Of a DNA stretch of 64,000 nt, positions 26,637-36,200 are shown piece after piece. A program made the translations under genes and the position numbers. The notes under the pieces were generated by a model, which saw nothing but the letters and a program-made list of their open reading frames with translations, was not told the origin of the DNA and ran no database searches. Numbering within the stretch: the first letter of the stretch is position 1; every line of letters starts with the position of its first letter. Source of the DNA: Saonia flava (lineage in GTDB: Bacteria; Bacteroidota; Bacteroidia; Flavobacteriales; Flavobacteriaceae); the NCBI RefSeq assembly GCF_011927795.1, contig NZ_JAATJJ010000001.1, forward strand, positions 2,419,062 through 2,483,061. The letters are read 5' to 3'.

Positions 26637-27086
26637 ATGATACTTCCCTTTGATGATAATTATTTTATGAAAAAGGCCTTGCAAGAAGCTGAAGCGGCTT
26701 TTGATTTGGGAGAGGTGCCTGTTGGAGCTATTGTGGTTGTGCAGGATAGGATCATAGCAAGAGCTCATAACCTAACAGAGCAATTACATGATGTCACTGC
26801 CCATGCAGAAATGCAAGCCATTACCGCTGCGGCCAATTTTCTAGGAGGAAAGTACCTACACAATTGTACTTTGTATGTGACCTTAGAACCCTGCCAAATG
26901 TGTGCTGGGGCGCTATATTGGAGCCAAATACCTAAGATTGTGTACGGTGCAACGGATACAGAAAGAGGTTGTGGTGTCATGGGGACCACACTTCATCCAA
27001 AAACCAAAATAGTTGGGGGAATAATGGAGGACGAAGCATCAGAATTGTTAAAAAAGTTTTTTATCAAAAAGCGTAACCTAAATTGA
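26637..27086 (+). CDS. tadA: tRNA-specific adenosine deaminase
   Basis: The 149-residue cytidine-deaminase-fold protein has the zinc motif TAHAEMQA (His 56, Glu 58) and PCQMCAGAL (Cys 86, Cys 89). KYLHNCTLYVTLEPC and YGATDTERGCGVMG are typical of TadA, which converts A34 to inosine in tRNA-Arg. Similar nucleoside deaminases (guanine deaminase) are possible but less likely given these signatures. It is cytoplasmic and divergent from dxs, with a 112-bp gap. The next lipoprotein gene starts 2 bp after its stop. Confidence 0.88.
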   Translation: MILPFDDNYFMKKALQEAEAAFDLGEVPVGAIVVVQDRIIARAHNLTEQLHDVTAHAEMQAITAAANFLGGKYLHNCTLYVTLEPCQMCAGALYWSQIPKIVYGATDTERGCGVMGTTLHPKTKIVGGIMEDEASELLKKFFIKKRNLN

Positions 27087-27088
27087 AA

Positions 27089-27454
27089 ATGAGAGTATTA
27101 TTAAGTCTAGTTGCCTTAATTTTCTTGGTTTCCTGTTCTGGAGAAACCATGGAAGAAAAAATTGTTTCTATCTGGAAGGTGGATAAAATGAAGCGAAATA
27201 TGGGCGGTGGCTTTCAAAATATGGTCATAAACCCTAAAATGGAATTTGAATTTGAAGAGACGGGAGATGTCAGAATTATTACGCATTTGGGACAGACCAT
27301 TAGAGGTACATGGTCGTATTCTGAAGAAGAAAAGGCAATTCATGTGAGGGCGGAAAATGAAGTCAAAAGTTTTGTGGTAGATAGCATCCTAAACAATATG
27401 CTTTACTTAACATCGGCAGATGTTAAGCTACACTTAAAAAAAGAACAGAAATAA
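27089..27454 (+). CDS. Small lipocalin-like lipoprotein
   Basis: I used the ATG at 27089; a TTG six bases earlier overlaps the tadA stop. The 121-residue product has a lipobox FLVSC (Cys about 16) and a mature part with an alternating beta pattern (KMEFEFEETGDVRIITHLG, TIRGTWSYSEEEKAIHVRA). This resembles the lipocalin-like DUF families common in Bacteroidota. It is probably anchored in the envelope. No function can be assigned. Confidence 0.75.
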   Translation: MRVLLSLVALIFLVSCSGETMEEKIVSIWKVDKMKRNMGGGFQNMVINPKMEFEFEETGDVRIITHLGQTIRGTWSYSEEEKAIHVRAENEVKSFVVDSILNNMLYLTSADVKLHLKKEQK

Positions 27455-27480
27455 AAAAACGCCCTATTTTTATAGAGCGC
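27453..27480 (-). terminator. Hairpin terminator of the cold-shock gene
   Basis: The arms 27460-27467 and 27472-27479 pair with one mismatch. On the minus strand the hairpin is followed by seven T residues (27459-27453), so it serves the csp gene and overlaps the end of the convergent lipoprotein gene. Confidence 0.65.
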
Positions 27481-27507
27481 TAAATCTTAAATCAAAATAA
27501 AATATTA

Positions 27508-27702
27508 TTAGCTGACCACTTGCACTTGTGCAGCAACCATTCCTTTTCTGCCTTCTTCTTCTACGTATTCTACTTTGTCGCCTTCGTTTAATTCAACTCC
27601 GTTCAACGCAGTTACATGAACAAAGATGTCTTTTCCGGTTTCGTCGTTGGTAATGAATCCGAATCCTTTGGACTCATTGAAAAATTTTACAGTTCCAGTC
27701 AT
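27508..27702 (-). CDS. Cold-shock protein
   Basis: The 64-residue single cold-shock domain protein has both RNA-binding motifs, KGFGFI (RNP1, residues 12-17) and DIFVHV (RNP2, residues 25-30). It starts MTGTVKFFNESKG, as in CspA-type proteins. It binds single-stranded RNA or DNA and acts as an RNA chaperone. It is a single gene with its own terminator. A 91-bp leader region separates it from the membrane-protein gene at 27794; this spacing would allow a regulatory 5' leader, but no structure is clear. Confidence 0.95.
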   Translation of the reverse strand: MTGTVKFFNESKGFGFITNDETGKDIFVHVTALNGVELNEGDKVEYVEEEGRKGMVAAQVQVVS

Positions 27703-27793
27703 TAAATTAAGTATTTGTAATAAATAGGTTAAAGTACTAAGATATGTTTTTTTGTGCAGAAGCGCTTTGATTGTGTATTAAATAAGCTGAAAA

Positions 27794-28063
27794 TTATTGA
27801 TTCTCAGGTTTTTCCATTTCCTTTTTTTGCATTCTTCTAATATTTTCTTCTGTTAACATATAATCTTTCATTTTTTTCCCTTTACTTTCCTTAAAAAGAA
27901 AAAGTGGCATTGCAACGAGGAAAAGGCCAACAGTGCCAAATCCAATAAATTTATGGCTTAGGGCCTCCGTCTCTTCCTGTATTGAAAATCCATAACCAAT
28001 AGCTCCAAAAGAAGCCAATACAATGAGTAGGATAAAATATTTTAGTTTCATTATCGAGGTCAT
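27794..28063 (-). CDS. Small two-helix membrane protein downstream of the CLC gene
   Basis: This 89-residue protein has two hydrophobic segments (about residues 8-26 and 38-56) and a charged C-terminal tail rich in Lys and Glu. Its first ATG overlaps the stop of the CLC gene by one base. A second in-frame ATG at 28051 is also possible and would give MKLKYFILLIVL as the N-terminus. Translational coupling suggests it works with the channel or is at least co-expressed. I do not recognise a family. Confidence 0.7.
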   Translation of the reverse strand: MTSIMKLKYFILLIVLASFGAIGYGFSIQEETEALSHKFIGFGTVGLFLVAMPLFLFKESKGKKMKDYMLTEENIRRMQKKEMEKPENQ

Positions 28064-29847
28064 TAAGGCGTAAAATTAATTAACTTTCTTCTATAGGCGG
28101 TCAATAGCTTGGATTTGGACACAAACCCATAGTATTTCCCTTTTTTAATAACAGGGAGATTCCAAGCACCACTATCCTGAAATTTCTGCATCACTTTTTG
28201 CATGGTATCCGTTTCATAAAAAATGTGTTCTGGTGCACTGTGCATGTAGGTCTCTACTGTTGAAGTTGTATATAGGGATGTGTCAAACATAAACTCTCGT
28301 ATATCATCCAAAAGAACAATACCTTTCAGTATGTTATTTTCGTCCACCACAGGAAAAATATTTCTAGTTGACTTAGATACAGATTGGTGAAGCATTTCGC
28401 CTAAAGTCATTTCAGGATGAACGCTTTTAAAATTTTGTTCCACCACATCATCCAATTGCATTAACGTTAATACCGTTTGGTCTTTGTTGTGTGTCAATAA
28501 CGCCCCAGCTTGGGCAAGTTCCCGGGTATAAATAGAATAATCTATGGCGTTTTTTGTAATTAGAAATGAAATGGCTGAAGTAATCATTAAAGGGACAAAA
28601 AGTTCATAGCCACCGGTTAGTTCAGCAATCAAGAATATAGCCGTAAGAGGGGCATGGAGTACGCCTGCAATGAGTCCGGCCATTCCTATTAAAGTAAAGT
28701 TGCTTTCACTTACATTGAATCCAAGGCCTAAATTATTGATTACTTTGGCTACCACATTTCCCAAAGCACTGCCCATAACCATAGTAGGAATAAATATTCC
28801 CCCAGATCCGCCAGCGGCGAATGTGGTTGTCATGGCAACTGCCTTAAAAATTGTAATGCCAAATAATAGGGCAATAACCACCCAAATATTGTAGGTAAAC
28901 TCGTCAAAAGGAGTTTTTCCAAGTGCCTTTATATGATTGCCTTCCAATAGACTGTTTATGAACCCAAAACCTTCACCATATAGAGGTGGAATAAAATAAA
29001 GCATGACTCCAATTGCCATGCCCCCTACCAACAATTTATATTTTGGACTTTTAAAAGGTTTAAAAAGAGATAAAATCCAAAAATACATTTTGGTGAAATA
29101 GATGGAAGCAAATGCAGTTCCTACTCCCAATAAGATATAAAACAAGGTGTCCTTTATTTCAAACTTATCCGTAATGGTGAAATTAAAAAGGACTTCGTTT
29201 CCTAGAAAAAAATAGGATGTTAATACTCCAGATATGGAAGCCAATAACAAGGGCAAAAGGGAAAGCATTGTTAAATCTAGGCTGAACACTTCTACAGCAA
29301 AAATAATAGCTGCAATGGGAGATTGAAAAATTGATGCAATTGCGCCGGCAGATGCGCAAGCAATGAGCAAAGAACGGGTCTTTGCATTAATGTGCAACAA
29401 TCTGCCTAAATTGGAGCTTATCGCAGCACCGGAAGCAACAGCAGGCCCTAGCAAACCAACAGAACCTCCAAAGCCCACGGTTAAGGGGGCTGTAATCAAT
29501 GGAGTGTAGATTTGGATAGGCCTAATCAACCCTTTTTTCTTTGACAGCGAAAAAAGAATGGAAGAAATGGCATGTTCCAAAGGTTTTTTAAGAATAAATT
29601 TTACATATAGAAATACAAGGAAAAGGCCAATGATAGGTAAGATGAAATATAATTGATTGTTAGAGAATATAATTCCTTGCTCCAGTAAAGCTTCAATAAA
29701 GTATGTTAAGTTTTTTAGAAAAACGGCCCCAAGCCCAGCCAAAAAACCAACTAAAACGCTCATGATTTGAGTAAATGTCTTACTAGAGATATGTTTATAC
29801 CTCCATTTCAAAAAGCGGGTCGGCCAATTTTTCTTTTGCGTTGGCAT
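28063..29847 (-). CDS. CLC-family chloride channel or transporter with C-terminal CBS pair, lacking gating glutamate
   Basis: The 594-residue protein has the CLC membrane core (about residues 25-440) and two CBS domains (about 455-590). SVGLLGP (129-135) occupies the place of the GREGP motif, so the external gating Glu (Glu148 in E. coli ClC) is Leu 133. AVEVF (184-188) aligns with IIEEM, so the internal proton-path Glu203 is Val 187. GGSGGIFIP matches the GxFxP motif, and the Tyr in SIYTREL aligns with the central anion-site Tyr. The GSGIP motif is not evident. From family knowledge, loss of both glutamates favours a proton-uncoupled anion channel over an antiporter. It lies directly downstream of aspS (9-bp gap). 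Confidence 0.88.
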   Translation of the reverse strand: MPTQKKNWPTRFLKWRYKHISSKTFTQIMSVLVGFLAGLGAVFLKNLTYFIEALLEQGIIFSNNQLYFILPIIGLFLVFLYVKFILKKPLEHAISSILFSLSKKKGLIRPIQIYTPLITAPLTVGFGGSVGLLGPAVASGAAISSNLGRLLHINAKTRSLLIACASAGAIASIFQSPIAAIIFAVEVFSLDLTMLSLLPLLLASISGVLTSYFFLGNEVLFNFTITDKFEIKDTLFYILLGVGTAFASIYFTKMYFWILSLFKPFKSPKYKLLVGGMAIGVMLYFIPPLYGEGFGFINSLLEGNHIKALGKTPFDEFTYNIWVVIALLFGITIFKAVAMTTTFAAGGSGGIFIPTMVMGSALGNVVAKVINNLGLGFNVSESNFTLIGMAGLIAGVLHAPLTAIFLIAELTGGYELFVPLMITSAISFLITKNAIDYSIYTRELAQAGALLTHNKDQTVLTLMQLDDVVEQNFKSVHPEMTLGEMLHQSVSKSTRNIFPVVDENNILKGIVLLDDIREFMFDTSLYTTSTVETYMHSAPEHIFYETDTMQKVMQKFQDSGAWNLPVIKKGKYYGFVSKSKLLTAYRRKLINFTP

Positions 29848-29856
29848 ACTTACATA

Positions 29857-31608
29857 TTATTGGGTATTTAATTTAAGATTTAATTCTTTTAGTTGTTCTT
29901 CATCAATTGGTGCTGGAGCATCTATCATAACATCACGACCCCTATTGTTTTTGGGAAATGCAATGAAATCCCTTATTGTTTCTTGTCCTCCTAAGATGGC
30001 AACCAATCTGTCCAATCCAAATGCAAGTCCCCCATGAGGCGGTGCCCCATATTGAAAAGCATCCATAAGAAAACCAAATTGTGCTTTTGCTTCTTCTTCC
30101 GTAAATCCAAGATGCTTAAACATGGTGGCCTGGGTTTCTTTATCGTGAATACGAATAGAACCTCCCCCGATTTCATTGCCATTTAACACTAAGTCATATG
30201 CATTTGCCTTTACATTTCCTGGATTGGAATCCAATAGCTCCAATTGTCCGGGCTTAGGCGATGTAAAAGGGTGGTGCATAGCGTGATAATGACCAGTTTC
30301 TTCATCAAGCTCCAGCAAAGGAAAATCTACAACCCAAAGGGGTGCAAATTCTTTAGGGTTTCGCAATCCAAGTCGCTCTGCCAATTCCATGCGCAAAGCA
30401 CTTAACTGCGCTCTTACTTTGTTGGTAGCGCCGGATAGGACACAAATTAAATCACCTGCTTTTGCTCCTGTGGCTGCAGCCCATTTGGCCAAATCATCTT
30501 GGTCATAAAATTTGTCCACAGACGATTTAAAGGAGCCATCTTCATTGCACCTGCAGTATACCATTCCCAAGGCTCCAACTTGTGGGCGTTTTACCCAATC
30601 TGTTAGTTTGTCAATCTCTTTTCTAGTATAGCTGTTCCCTCCGGGAACGGCAATACCAACAACCAATTCGGCAGAATTAAAGACGTTAAAATCTTTGTGC
30701 TGAGCTACAGCGTTTAATTCTCCAAACTCCATTCCAAAGCGAATGTCCGGTTTATCATTTCCATATTTGGTCATGGCATCATCAAATGTCATTCTAGGGA
30801 AGGATCCAATTTCTACGCCATTGATTTCTTTGAGTAAATGGCGGGTCAATCCTTCAAAAACAACTAAAATATCTTCTTGTTCCACAAATGCCATTTCGCA
30901 ATCTATTTGCGTAAATTCTGGTTGTCTATCCGCCCTTAAATCTTCGTCCCTGAAACATTTTACAATTTGAAAGTATTTATCCATGCCTCCCACCATCAAT
31001 AATTGCTTGAAGGTCTGAGGAGATTGTGGAAGTGCATAAAATTGCCCCTCGTTCATACGACTGGGAACCACAAAATCCCGGGCTCCTTCTGGAGTGGATT
31101 TTATAAGATATGGGGTTTCTACCTCAATGAACCCTAAGTCCGAAAGATAATTACGAACTTCAATAGTGACTTTGTGTCTAAAGATTAGACTGTCCTTAAC
31201 AGGATTTCTTCTGATATCCAGATAACGATATTTCATTCTGATGTCTTCTCCACCATCAGTTTCATTCTCAATGGTAAAAGGAGGCACCAGTGCTTTGTTT
31301 AAAATTTGAAGTTTGGAAACCAAAATTTCTATCTCTCCAGTCGGGATATTGGGGTTTTTGGAAGACCGCTCTATCACGGTTCCATGAGCCTGTATGACAA
31401 ATTCCCTACCCAAGGCCTTGGCTTCTTCCAGCAATTGCTTGGAGGAACGTTCCTCATCAAATACTAATTGAGTGATTCCATAACGATCGCGAAGATCGAC
31501 CCAAACAACAAAACCTTTGTCACGTACCTTTTGTACCCAACCACTTAATACAACTTCTCTATTTATGTGTGATGCTCTTATTTCACCACATGTATGGTTC
31601 CTAAACAT
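29857..31608 (-). CDS. aspS: Aspartyl-tRNA synthetase
   Basis: The 583-residue class II synthetase has an N-terminal OB-fold anticodon-binding domain ([23 protein letters not shown]). Motif 2 is [25 protein letters not shown], the bacterial GAD insertion follows, and motif 3 is [15 protein letters not shown]. Length and domain order are those of the bacterial type. It charges tRNA-Asp in the cytoplasm. The -7 element TAAATTTG lies 18 bp upstream of the start, and the CLC gene follows on the same strand. Confidence 0.97.
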   Translation of the reverse strand: MFRNHTCGEIRASHINREVVLSGWVQKVRDKGFVVWVDLRDRYGITQLVFDEERSSKQLLEEAKALGREFVIQAHGTVIERSSKNPNIPTGEIEILVSKLQILNKALVPPFTIENETDGGEDIRMKYRYLDIRRNPVKDSLIFRHKVTIEVRNYLSDLGFIEVETPYLIKSTPEGARDFVVPSRMNEGQFYALPQSPQTFKQLLMVGGMDKYFQIVKCFRDEDLRADRQPEFTQIDCEMAFVEQEDILVVFEGLTRHLLKEINGVEIGSFPRMTFDDAMTKYGNDKPDIRFGMEFGELNAVAQHKDFNVFNSAELVVGIAVPGGNSYTRKEIDKLTDWVKRPQVGALGMVYCRCNEDGSFKSSVDKFYDQDDLAKWAAATGAKAGDLICVLSGATNKVRAQLSALRMELAERLGLRNPKEFAPLWVVDFPLLELDEETGHYHAMHHPFTSPKPGQLELLDSNPGNVKANAYDLVLNGNEIGGGSIRIHDKETQATMFKHLGFTEEEAKAQFGFLMDAFQYGAPPHGGLAFGLDRLVAILGGQETIRDFIAFPKNNRGRDVMIDAPAPIDEEQLKELNLKLNTQ

Positions 31609-31625
31609 AAAAATTATTCTTGGGG

Positions 31626-31633
31626 CAAATTTA
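31626..31633 (-). promoter_or_regulatory. Bacteroidota -7 element for aspS
   Basis: Plus-strand CAAATTTA reads TAAATTTG on the minus strand, matching TAnnTTTG, 18 bp before the aspS start. A -33 box is not obvious. Confidence 0.45.
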
Positions 31634-31641
31634 GTGCGAAT

Positions 31642-31722
31642 GGATATAAATTTTGCAGGATATACAAACTTTCTGACAGGATATAAAATTTTATAGTATT
31701 TGGATAGTTATTAACTGGATAT
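31642..31722. repeat. Cluster of GGATAT direct repeats
   Basis: GGATAT occurs at 31642, 31658, 31679 and 31717, with GGATAG at 31702. All are in the same orientation within 81 bp, spaced 15-23 bp. This is more than expected in such AT-rich DNA. They lie just upstream of the aspS promoter. Confidence 0.45.
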
Positions 31723-31889
31723 TTATAGCAACATTAACTTTACATTAAATTCACGTTGAAATATTTTTTATCCTATTTTATTGGGAATTTGAATGATATT
31801 GAAGAATTCTCAATAATATTTTCGTTTAAAACCACTATTTGGAATATAGTAATATATTGTAAATAAGCAAATTACAAGTTTAATGTTAA

Positions 31890-31964
31890 GTTAATGTAAA
31901 TAAAAAGTTAGGTAAATATATATTTATTGTAAAATATTTGTACATTTGTATCGTTAATGTAAAT
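31890..31964. repeat. Pair of 12-base direct repeats flanking a promoter
   Basis: GTTAATGTAAAT is found at 31890-31901 and again at 31953-31964. The candidate -7 box at 31941-31948 lies between them. Confidence 0.55.
31941..31948 (+). promoter_or_regulatory. Bacteroidota -7 element for the MORN-repeat gene
   Basis: TACATTTG matches TAnnTTTG, with a 44-bp leader to the ATG at 31993. The -33 region is AT-rich and lacks a clear TTTG. Confidence 0.45.
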
Positions 31965-31992
31965 GAAGTACTAATTTTAAATCACAGGTACA

Positions 31993-32346
31993 ATGAAAAA
32001 AGCAATATTATTTTTAGCCGTTATATTTTCAATTTCTACTATATATGCACAAGGCGAAAAACCTACTTTTAAAAAAGAAGGTGATTTGGTAAAAGCTACT
32101 TATTTCCATGGTAATGGAGAAGTGGCCCAAATGGGATATTTTTTGAATGGAGAGTTGCACGGAGAATGGAAAATGTTTAACGAAGAAGGTCTTAAAATTT
32201 CCTCTGGAGAATATTTGAACGGTAAAAAAACTGGAAAATGGTTTTTTTGGAAGGGAGAAGAATTACAAGAAGTTGATTTTGTTGACAGCAGAATCGTAAA
32301 TGTTACCAAATGGAATAATTCGGAGCCTGTTGTATTGAACAAATAA
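31993..32346 (+). CDS. Secreted MORN-repeat (YwqK-like) protein
   Basis: The 117-residue protein has a cleavable signal peptide (ending IYAQ near residue 20). About two and a half MORN-type repeats follow: GNGEVAQMGYFLNGELHGEWKMF, EGLKISSGEYLNGKKTGKWFFW and a final strand pair. Databases name such proteins YwqK-family antitoxins, but here the protein is exported and no toxin gene is nearby, so that label should not be used. It is probably periplasmic or secreted. It has its own promoter and terminator and is monocistronic. Confidence 0.85.
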   Translation: MKKAILFLAVIFSISTIYAQGEKPTFKKEGDLVKATYFHGNGEVAQMGYFLNGELHGEWKMFNEEGLKISSGEYLNGKKTGKWFFWKGEELQEVDFVDSRIVNVTKWNNSEPVVLNK

Positions 32347-32372
32347 GGATAGATTATTTCTTAAGAGATTTA

Positions 32373-32403
32373 AAACCCGGCACGGAGAGTGCTGGGTTTT
32401 TTT
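32373..32403 (+). terminator. Hairpin terminator of the MORN-repeat gene
   Basis: The arms 32373-32383 and 32389-32399 pair over 11 bp (one G-U) around a GGAGA loop, followed by seven T residues overlapping the right arm. Confidence 0.85.
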
Positions 32404-32462
32404 ATTTTCCTTTTTTTATCTTCACCCTCTAAAATGTCCATATTTGGACCATTATTACAATT

Positions 32463-33179
32463 ATGCCATTTACTGCTTCCCACCCCGCTATTATACTTCC
32501 TTTTTTGAAGAATAAATATTTATCTGCATCTGGGCTGATTATGGGAAGTATGGTACCAGATTTTGAATTTTTCATAAGAATGAAAGCGGAAGGACCATAT
32601 GGACATACATTTTTAGGGATGCTTTGGTTGAATATTCCCTTGGCAATGGTGTTTCTTTTTCTATATCACAATGTGGTGCGGAATGAGTTGATATATAGCT
32701 TACCTCTATTTTTTGAGAAAAGATTCAATGATTTTTTGACATTTAATTGGAACAGATATTTTGGCAAGAACTTTTTAATAGTTATAGTTTCCATCCTTTT
32801 AGGAAATATGAGTCATTTACTATGGGATAGTTTTACACATTTTGATGGATTTTTTGTTGAGAGAATACCTTTTTTGCAAAGGGAAATACTTGGAATTCCT
32901 ATATATGATGCATCACAATATATATGTAGTCTAATAGGTCTAATTGCCATTTTGTTTTTTGTTTTTAAAATGCCAATTGATACAGAAATAGAATCAAAAA
33001 AAGGAAAAATAAATTATTGGCTCTATGTTGTCCTTGTCACAGCTGCGGTTATGTTCTTAAGATTTAGAAATGAAAGCCCAATATTTTTTGGAGATGGCAT
33101 AGTTTCCCTACTGTTTGCTTTTATGGTTGGTTTATTTTTGGCTTCATTGACGAAGGTGTATAAATACAAAAAAGCCTAG
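32463..33179 (+). CDS. DUF4184 family membrane protein
   Basis: The 238-residue protein begins MPFTASHPAIILPF, then GLIMGSMVPDFEFF, the conserved DUF4184 N-terminus with a His and Asp pair like membrane-bound metal hydrolases. LLGNMSHLLWDSFTHFDGFF supplies a second His/Asp motif. About six membrane segments are predicted. It is probably an inner-membrane enzyme of unknown reaction. An inverted repeat GTCCA-TATT-TGGAC (32436-32449) lies just before the start. The gene runs into a bidirectional terminator. Confidence 0.85.
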   Translation: MPFTASHPAIILPFLKNKYLSASGLIMGSMVPDFEFFIRMKAEGPYGHTFLGMLWLNIPLAMVFLFLYHNVVRNELIYSLPLFFEKRFNDFLTFNWNRYFGKNFLIVIVSILLGNMSHLLWDSFTHFDGFFVERIPFLQREILGIPIYDASQYICSLIGLIAILFFVFKMPIDTEIESKKGKINYWLYVVLVTAAVMFLRFRNESPIFFGDGIVSLLFAFMVGLFLASLTKVYKYKKA

Positions 33180-33199
33180 AAATAATATTCTAGGCTTTT
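33170..33199. terminator. Bidirectional hairpin terminator between convergent genes
   Basis: AAAAGCCTAGAA (33170-33181) and TTCTAGGCTTTT (33188-33199) pair perfectly over 12 bp around a 6-base loop. The left arm includes the DUF4184 stop codon, and the hairpin also serves the RND pump gene. Confidence 0.9.
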
Positions 33200-33211
33200 C
33201 TTAATGATGTG

Positions 33212-36200
33212 CTAAGCAGCAGCTCTTTCTGCAACTTCCGATTTAGTCCTCCAATTTCTTATCCTTATTTTCAGTCGGTATACTATATTAAATAATACTG
33301 GAACAATAATAAGGGTCAAGAAGGTGGCAACTATCAATCCGAAGATTACTGTCCATGCCAAAGGTCCCCAGAATATGACATTATCTCCACCCATATAAAT
33401 TTTTGGGTCAAATTCTGAGAACAACGAAAAGAAATCAATATTTAATCCAATTGCCAAAGGAATAAGTCCCAAAACTGTTGTAATGGCAGTAAGAATTACA
33501 GGCCGTAACCTGGCTTTTCCTCCTTTTGTTAATATTTCAGTAATTTCTTCCCTACTCAGTAAAGCTTTTTCATCTAAACCTAGGGTCAATTTTTTCCTGT
33601 CAATGAGTATTTGTGTGTAATCTAATAATACCACCCCATTATTTACCACAATACCTGCTAAGGAAATAATACCCATCATGGTCATCATAATTACAAAAGA
33701 CCACCCTGTAAGCATTAAACCGCCGAATACACCAATAAAACTTAGGAATATGGCAATCATAATAATAAGAGGTTTGGATATGCCCCCAAATTGGAAAATT
33801 AGGATAAGCATAATTAAACCTAAACCTGAAAAGAATGCACCTACAAGAAATTGCATTTGTTTGTTCTGCTCTTCTATCTGACCTGTATAGTCTATTCTTA
33901 TATCGGAAGGTAGGTTTTTATAATCTTCCATTTCCTTTTGGATTTCCGCTACAATGGCGGCAGCATCTGTAAAACCAGGTTTTAGTCCAGAATATACCGT
34001 TACAACACGTTTTTTGTCACGATGTTTAATCGCACTAAAACCAGAGGAGTTCCGTTGAGTGGCCACGGCAGAAACAGGGATTTCTTTTATTTGACCACTT
34101 GAGGCGTCCCTAAATATAATATTTTGATTAAACAGGGCGCTTTTATCATATCTAATGTCCTCGTTAAAACGAACATTAATATCATAATCTTCGCCATCTA
34201 ATTTATAGACACCGGCTTTTTCTCCAAAAAGAGATCTACGTAATTGTTGGCCAACTTGACCTACGCTAACACCTAATTCTCCAGCTTTCTCTCTATCTAC
34301 AACAACCTGCATAGAAGGCTTGCTCTTGTTTACATCAATTTTTAGTTCCTCTATTCCCGCAATGTTTTTAGTGTTTACAAAATTTCGAATATCTTCTGCC
34401 GCACCAATTAACTCATCATAATCTTTACCTTCTAGCTCAATATTAATTGGGTAACCAGCTGGTGGGCCATTTGCCTCTTTTTCAACAGAAATACCAACAC
34501 CTGGGTAAACCCCCGTTAGTTCATTTTGTATAGTTCCCCTTAATTTTTCTGTATCTCTACCTTCACGGTATTTATACTCGCGCATGGATGCTGTGACTTT
34601 ACCTCTATGGGGCATTTCCGCAGAAGACCCACCATCGGTTTGTGGATTTCCAGCTCCTTCGCCCACTTGGGACACGGTAGATTCTACCAAGTAATTATAA
34701 TCCCCATCCCTGTATTCGTCCCTATTTACAATTTCAAAAACCTTTTTTTCAATTTCCTTGGTAAGGGTATTGGTTTTTTCAATCGAAGTTCCCTGAGGAT
34801 ACTCTATATATACATATATTTCATTGGGCTTGTTATCCGGAAAAAATTCAATTTTAGTTCTTCCCGAACCTACAGACATTCCAAACAACATGAACACGGC
34901 AATTAACATGAAAAAAGTGATTCCAAAATACCAATACACATTTTTTCCCTTAAGGGCATGTATTATGCGACGTTCATACCAATTTTCAAAACGGACCATG
35001 GTATTATTCTGAAAATTGAGCGCCCATTTTTTAAGAGTGTATTTATATACCCAAAACATAATGGCCGTTACAATCATTACAGAACCAAGTCCCCTCATAG
35101 CACCGCCAAATATTAAAATAAACAGTCCAAAACCACCTAGTATAATACTTATCCGAATTAATTGTTTAACCTTGAGTACTTTTTCACCAAGCTCCATAAA
35201 TTGAGAAACCAACATAGAGTTCATAAAAATGGCTACAAACAGGGAAGAACCTAATACTACTGAGAGCGTAATAGGGAAGTATTTCATGAATTGGCCAAAA
35301 ATACCAGGCCATAATCCCAAAGGTACAAATGCCGCTACCGTAGTAAGGGTTGAAATAATAATTGGAACTGCGATTTCACCAATACCTTTCTTGGCCGCTT
35401 CTGTACGGGTCATTCCTTCGCTCATTAATCTATATACGTTTTCCACTACAACAATTCCATTGTCCACTAACATACCCAGCCCCATAATCATCCCAAATAA
35501 GATCATAGTGTTTAAAGTATAGCCCAACAATGAAAGAATCATAAAGGACATAAACATGGACATAGGTATGGCAAAACCTACAAAAAGAGCGTTCCTAAAC
35601 CCTAAAAAGAACATCAATACGGTAACCACCAAGATAATTCCGAAAATTATATTGTTTACCAAATCATCTACCTGATTTAATGTTCTTCCAGAAGAATCAT
35701 TGGCTATGGAAATATTTAAGTCGGCAGGATAATAATTTTCCTGAGCTTCTTTTACCAATGCACGAATTTTTGTAGTGGCTTCAATCATGTTTTTTCCAGA
35801 CCTTTTTTTAATGTCTAGCATTACCACGCTTTCCCCAAATTCCCTGGCGAAAGTAGTTTTATCTTCTTCGTGAAAAGTAACAGTTGCAATATCCTTAAGA
35901 TAGATGGCTCCGTCTTCTGATTTTACTACAAAATTATTTAACTCTTTTGGGTCTTCTATTTCGCCCAGAATCCTAATAGTTCGTCTTTGGTCATTTGTCT
36001 TAATATTACCTGCAGACATTGTAGTATTACCATTACTAATAGCTCCAATTACATCTTGAAAACTAATTTTAGCGGCCATCATTTTATAGATGTCGACAGC
36101 AATTTCAACTTCTCTTTCCTGCGCTCCCCGAATATCTACTTCTTTTATTTCGGATAAATTTTCAATTTCATCCTGCATATATTCGGCAAATTCCTTGAGT

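Larger units (their letters stand above)
31609..31992. other. AT-rich divergent regulatory region between aspS and the MORN-repeat gene
   Basis: No gene is visible in these 384 bp. The aspS-proximal part has four GGATAT copies and one GGATAG. The part near the MORN gene has two copies of a 12-base repeat flanking a TAnnTTTG element. The middle (about 31740-31880) is very AT-rich without clear structure. Confidence 0.6.

Noticed and set aside
31993-32346. Toxin-antitoxin label for the YwqK-like MORN protein
   Set aside because: The protein has a signal peptide and there is no adjacent toxin gene, so the family name is misleading here.
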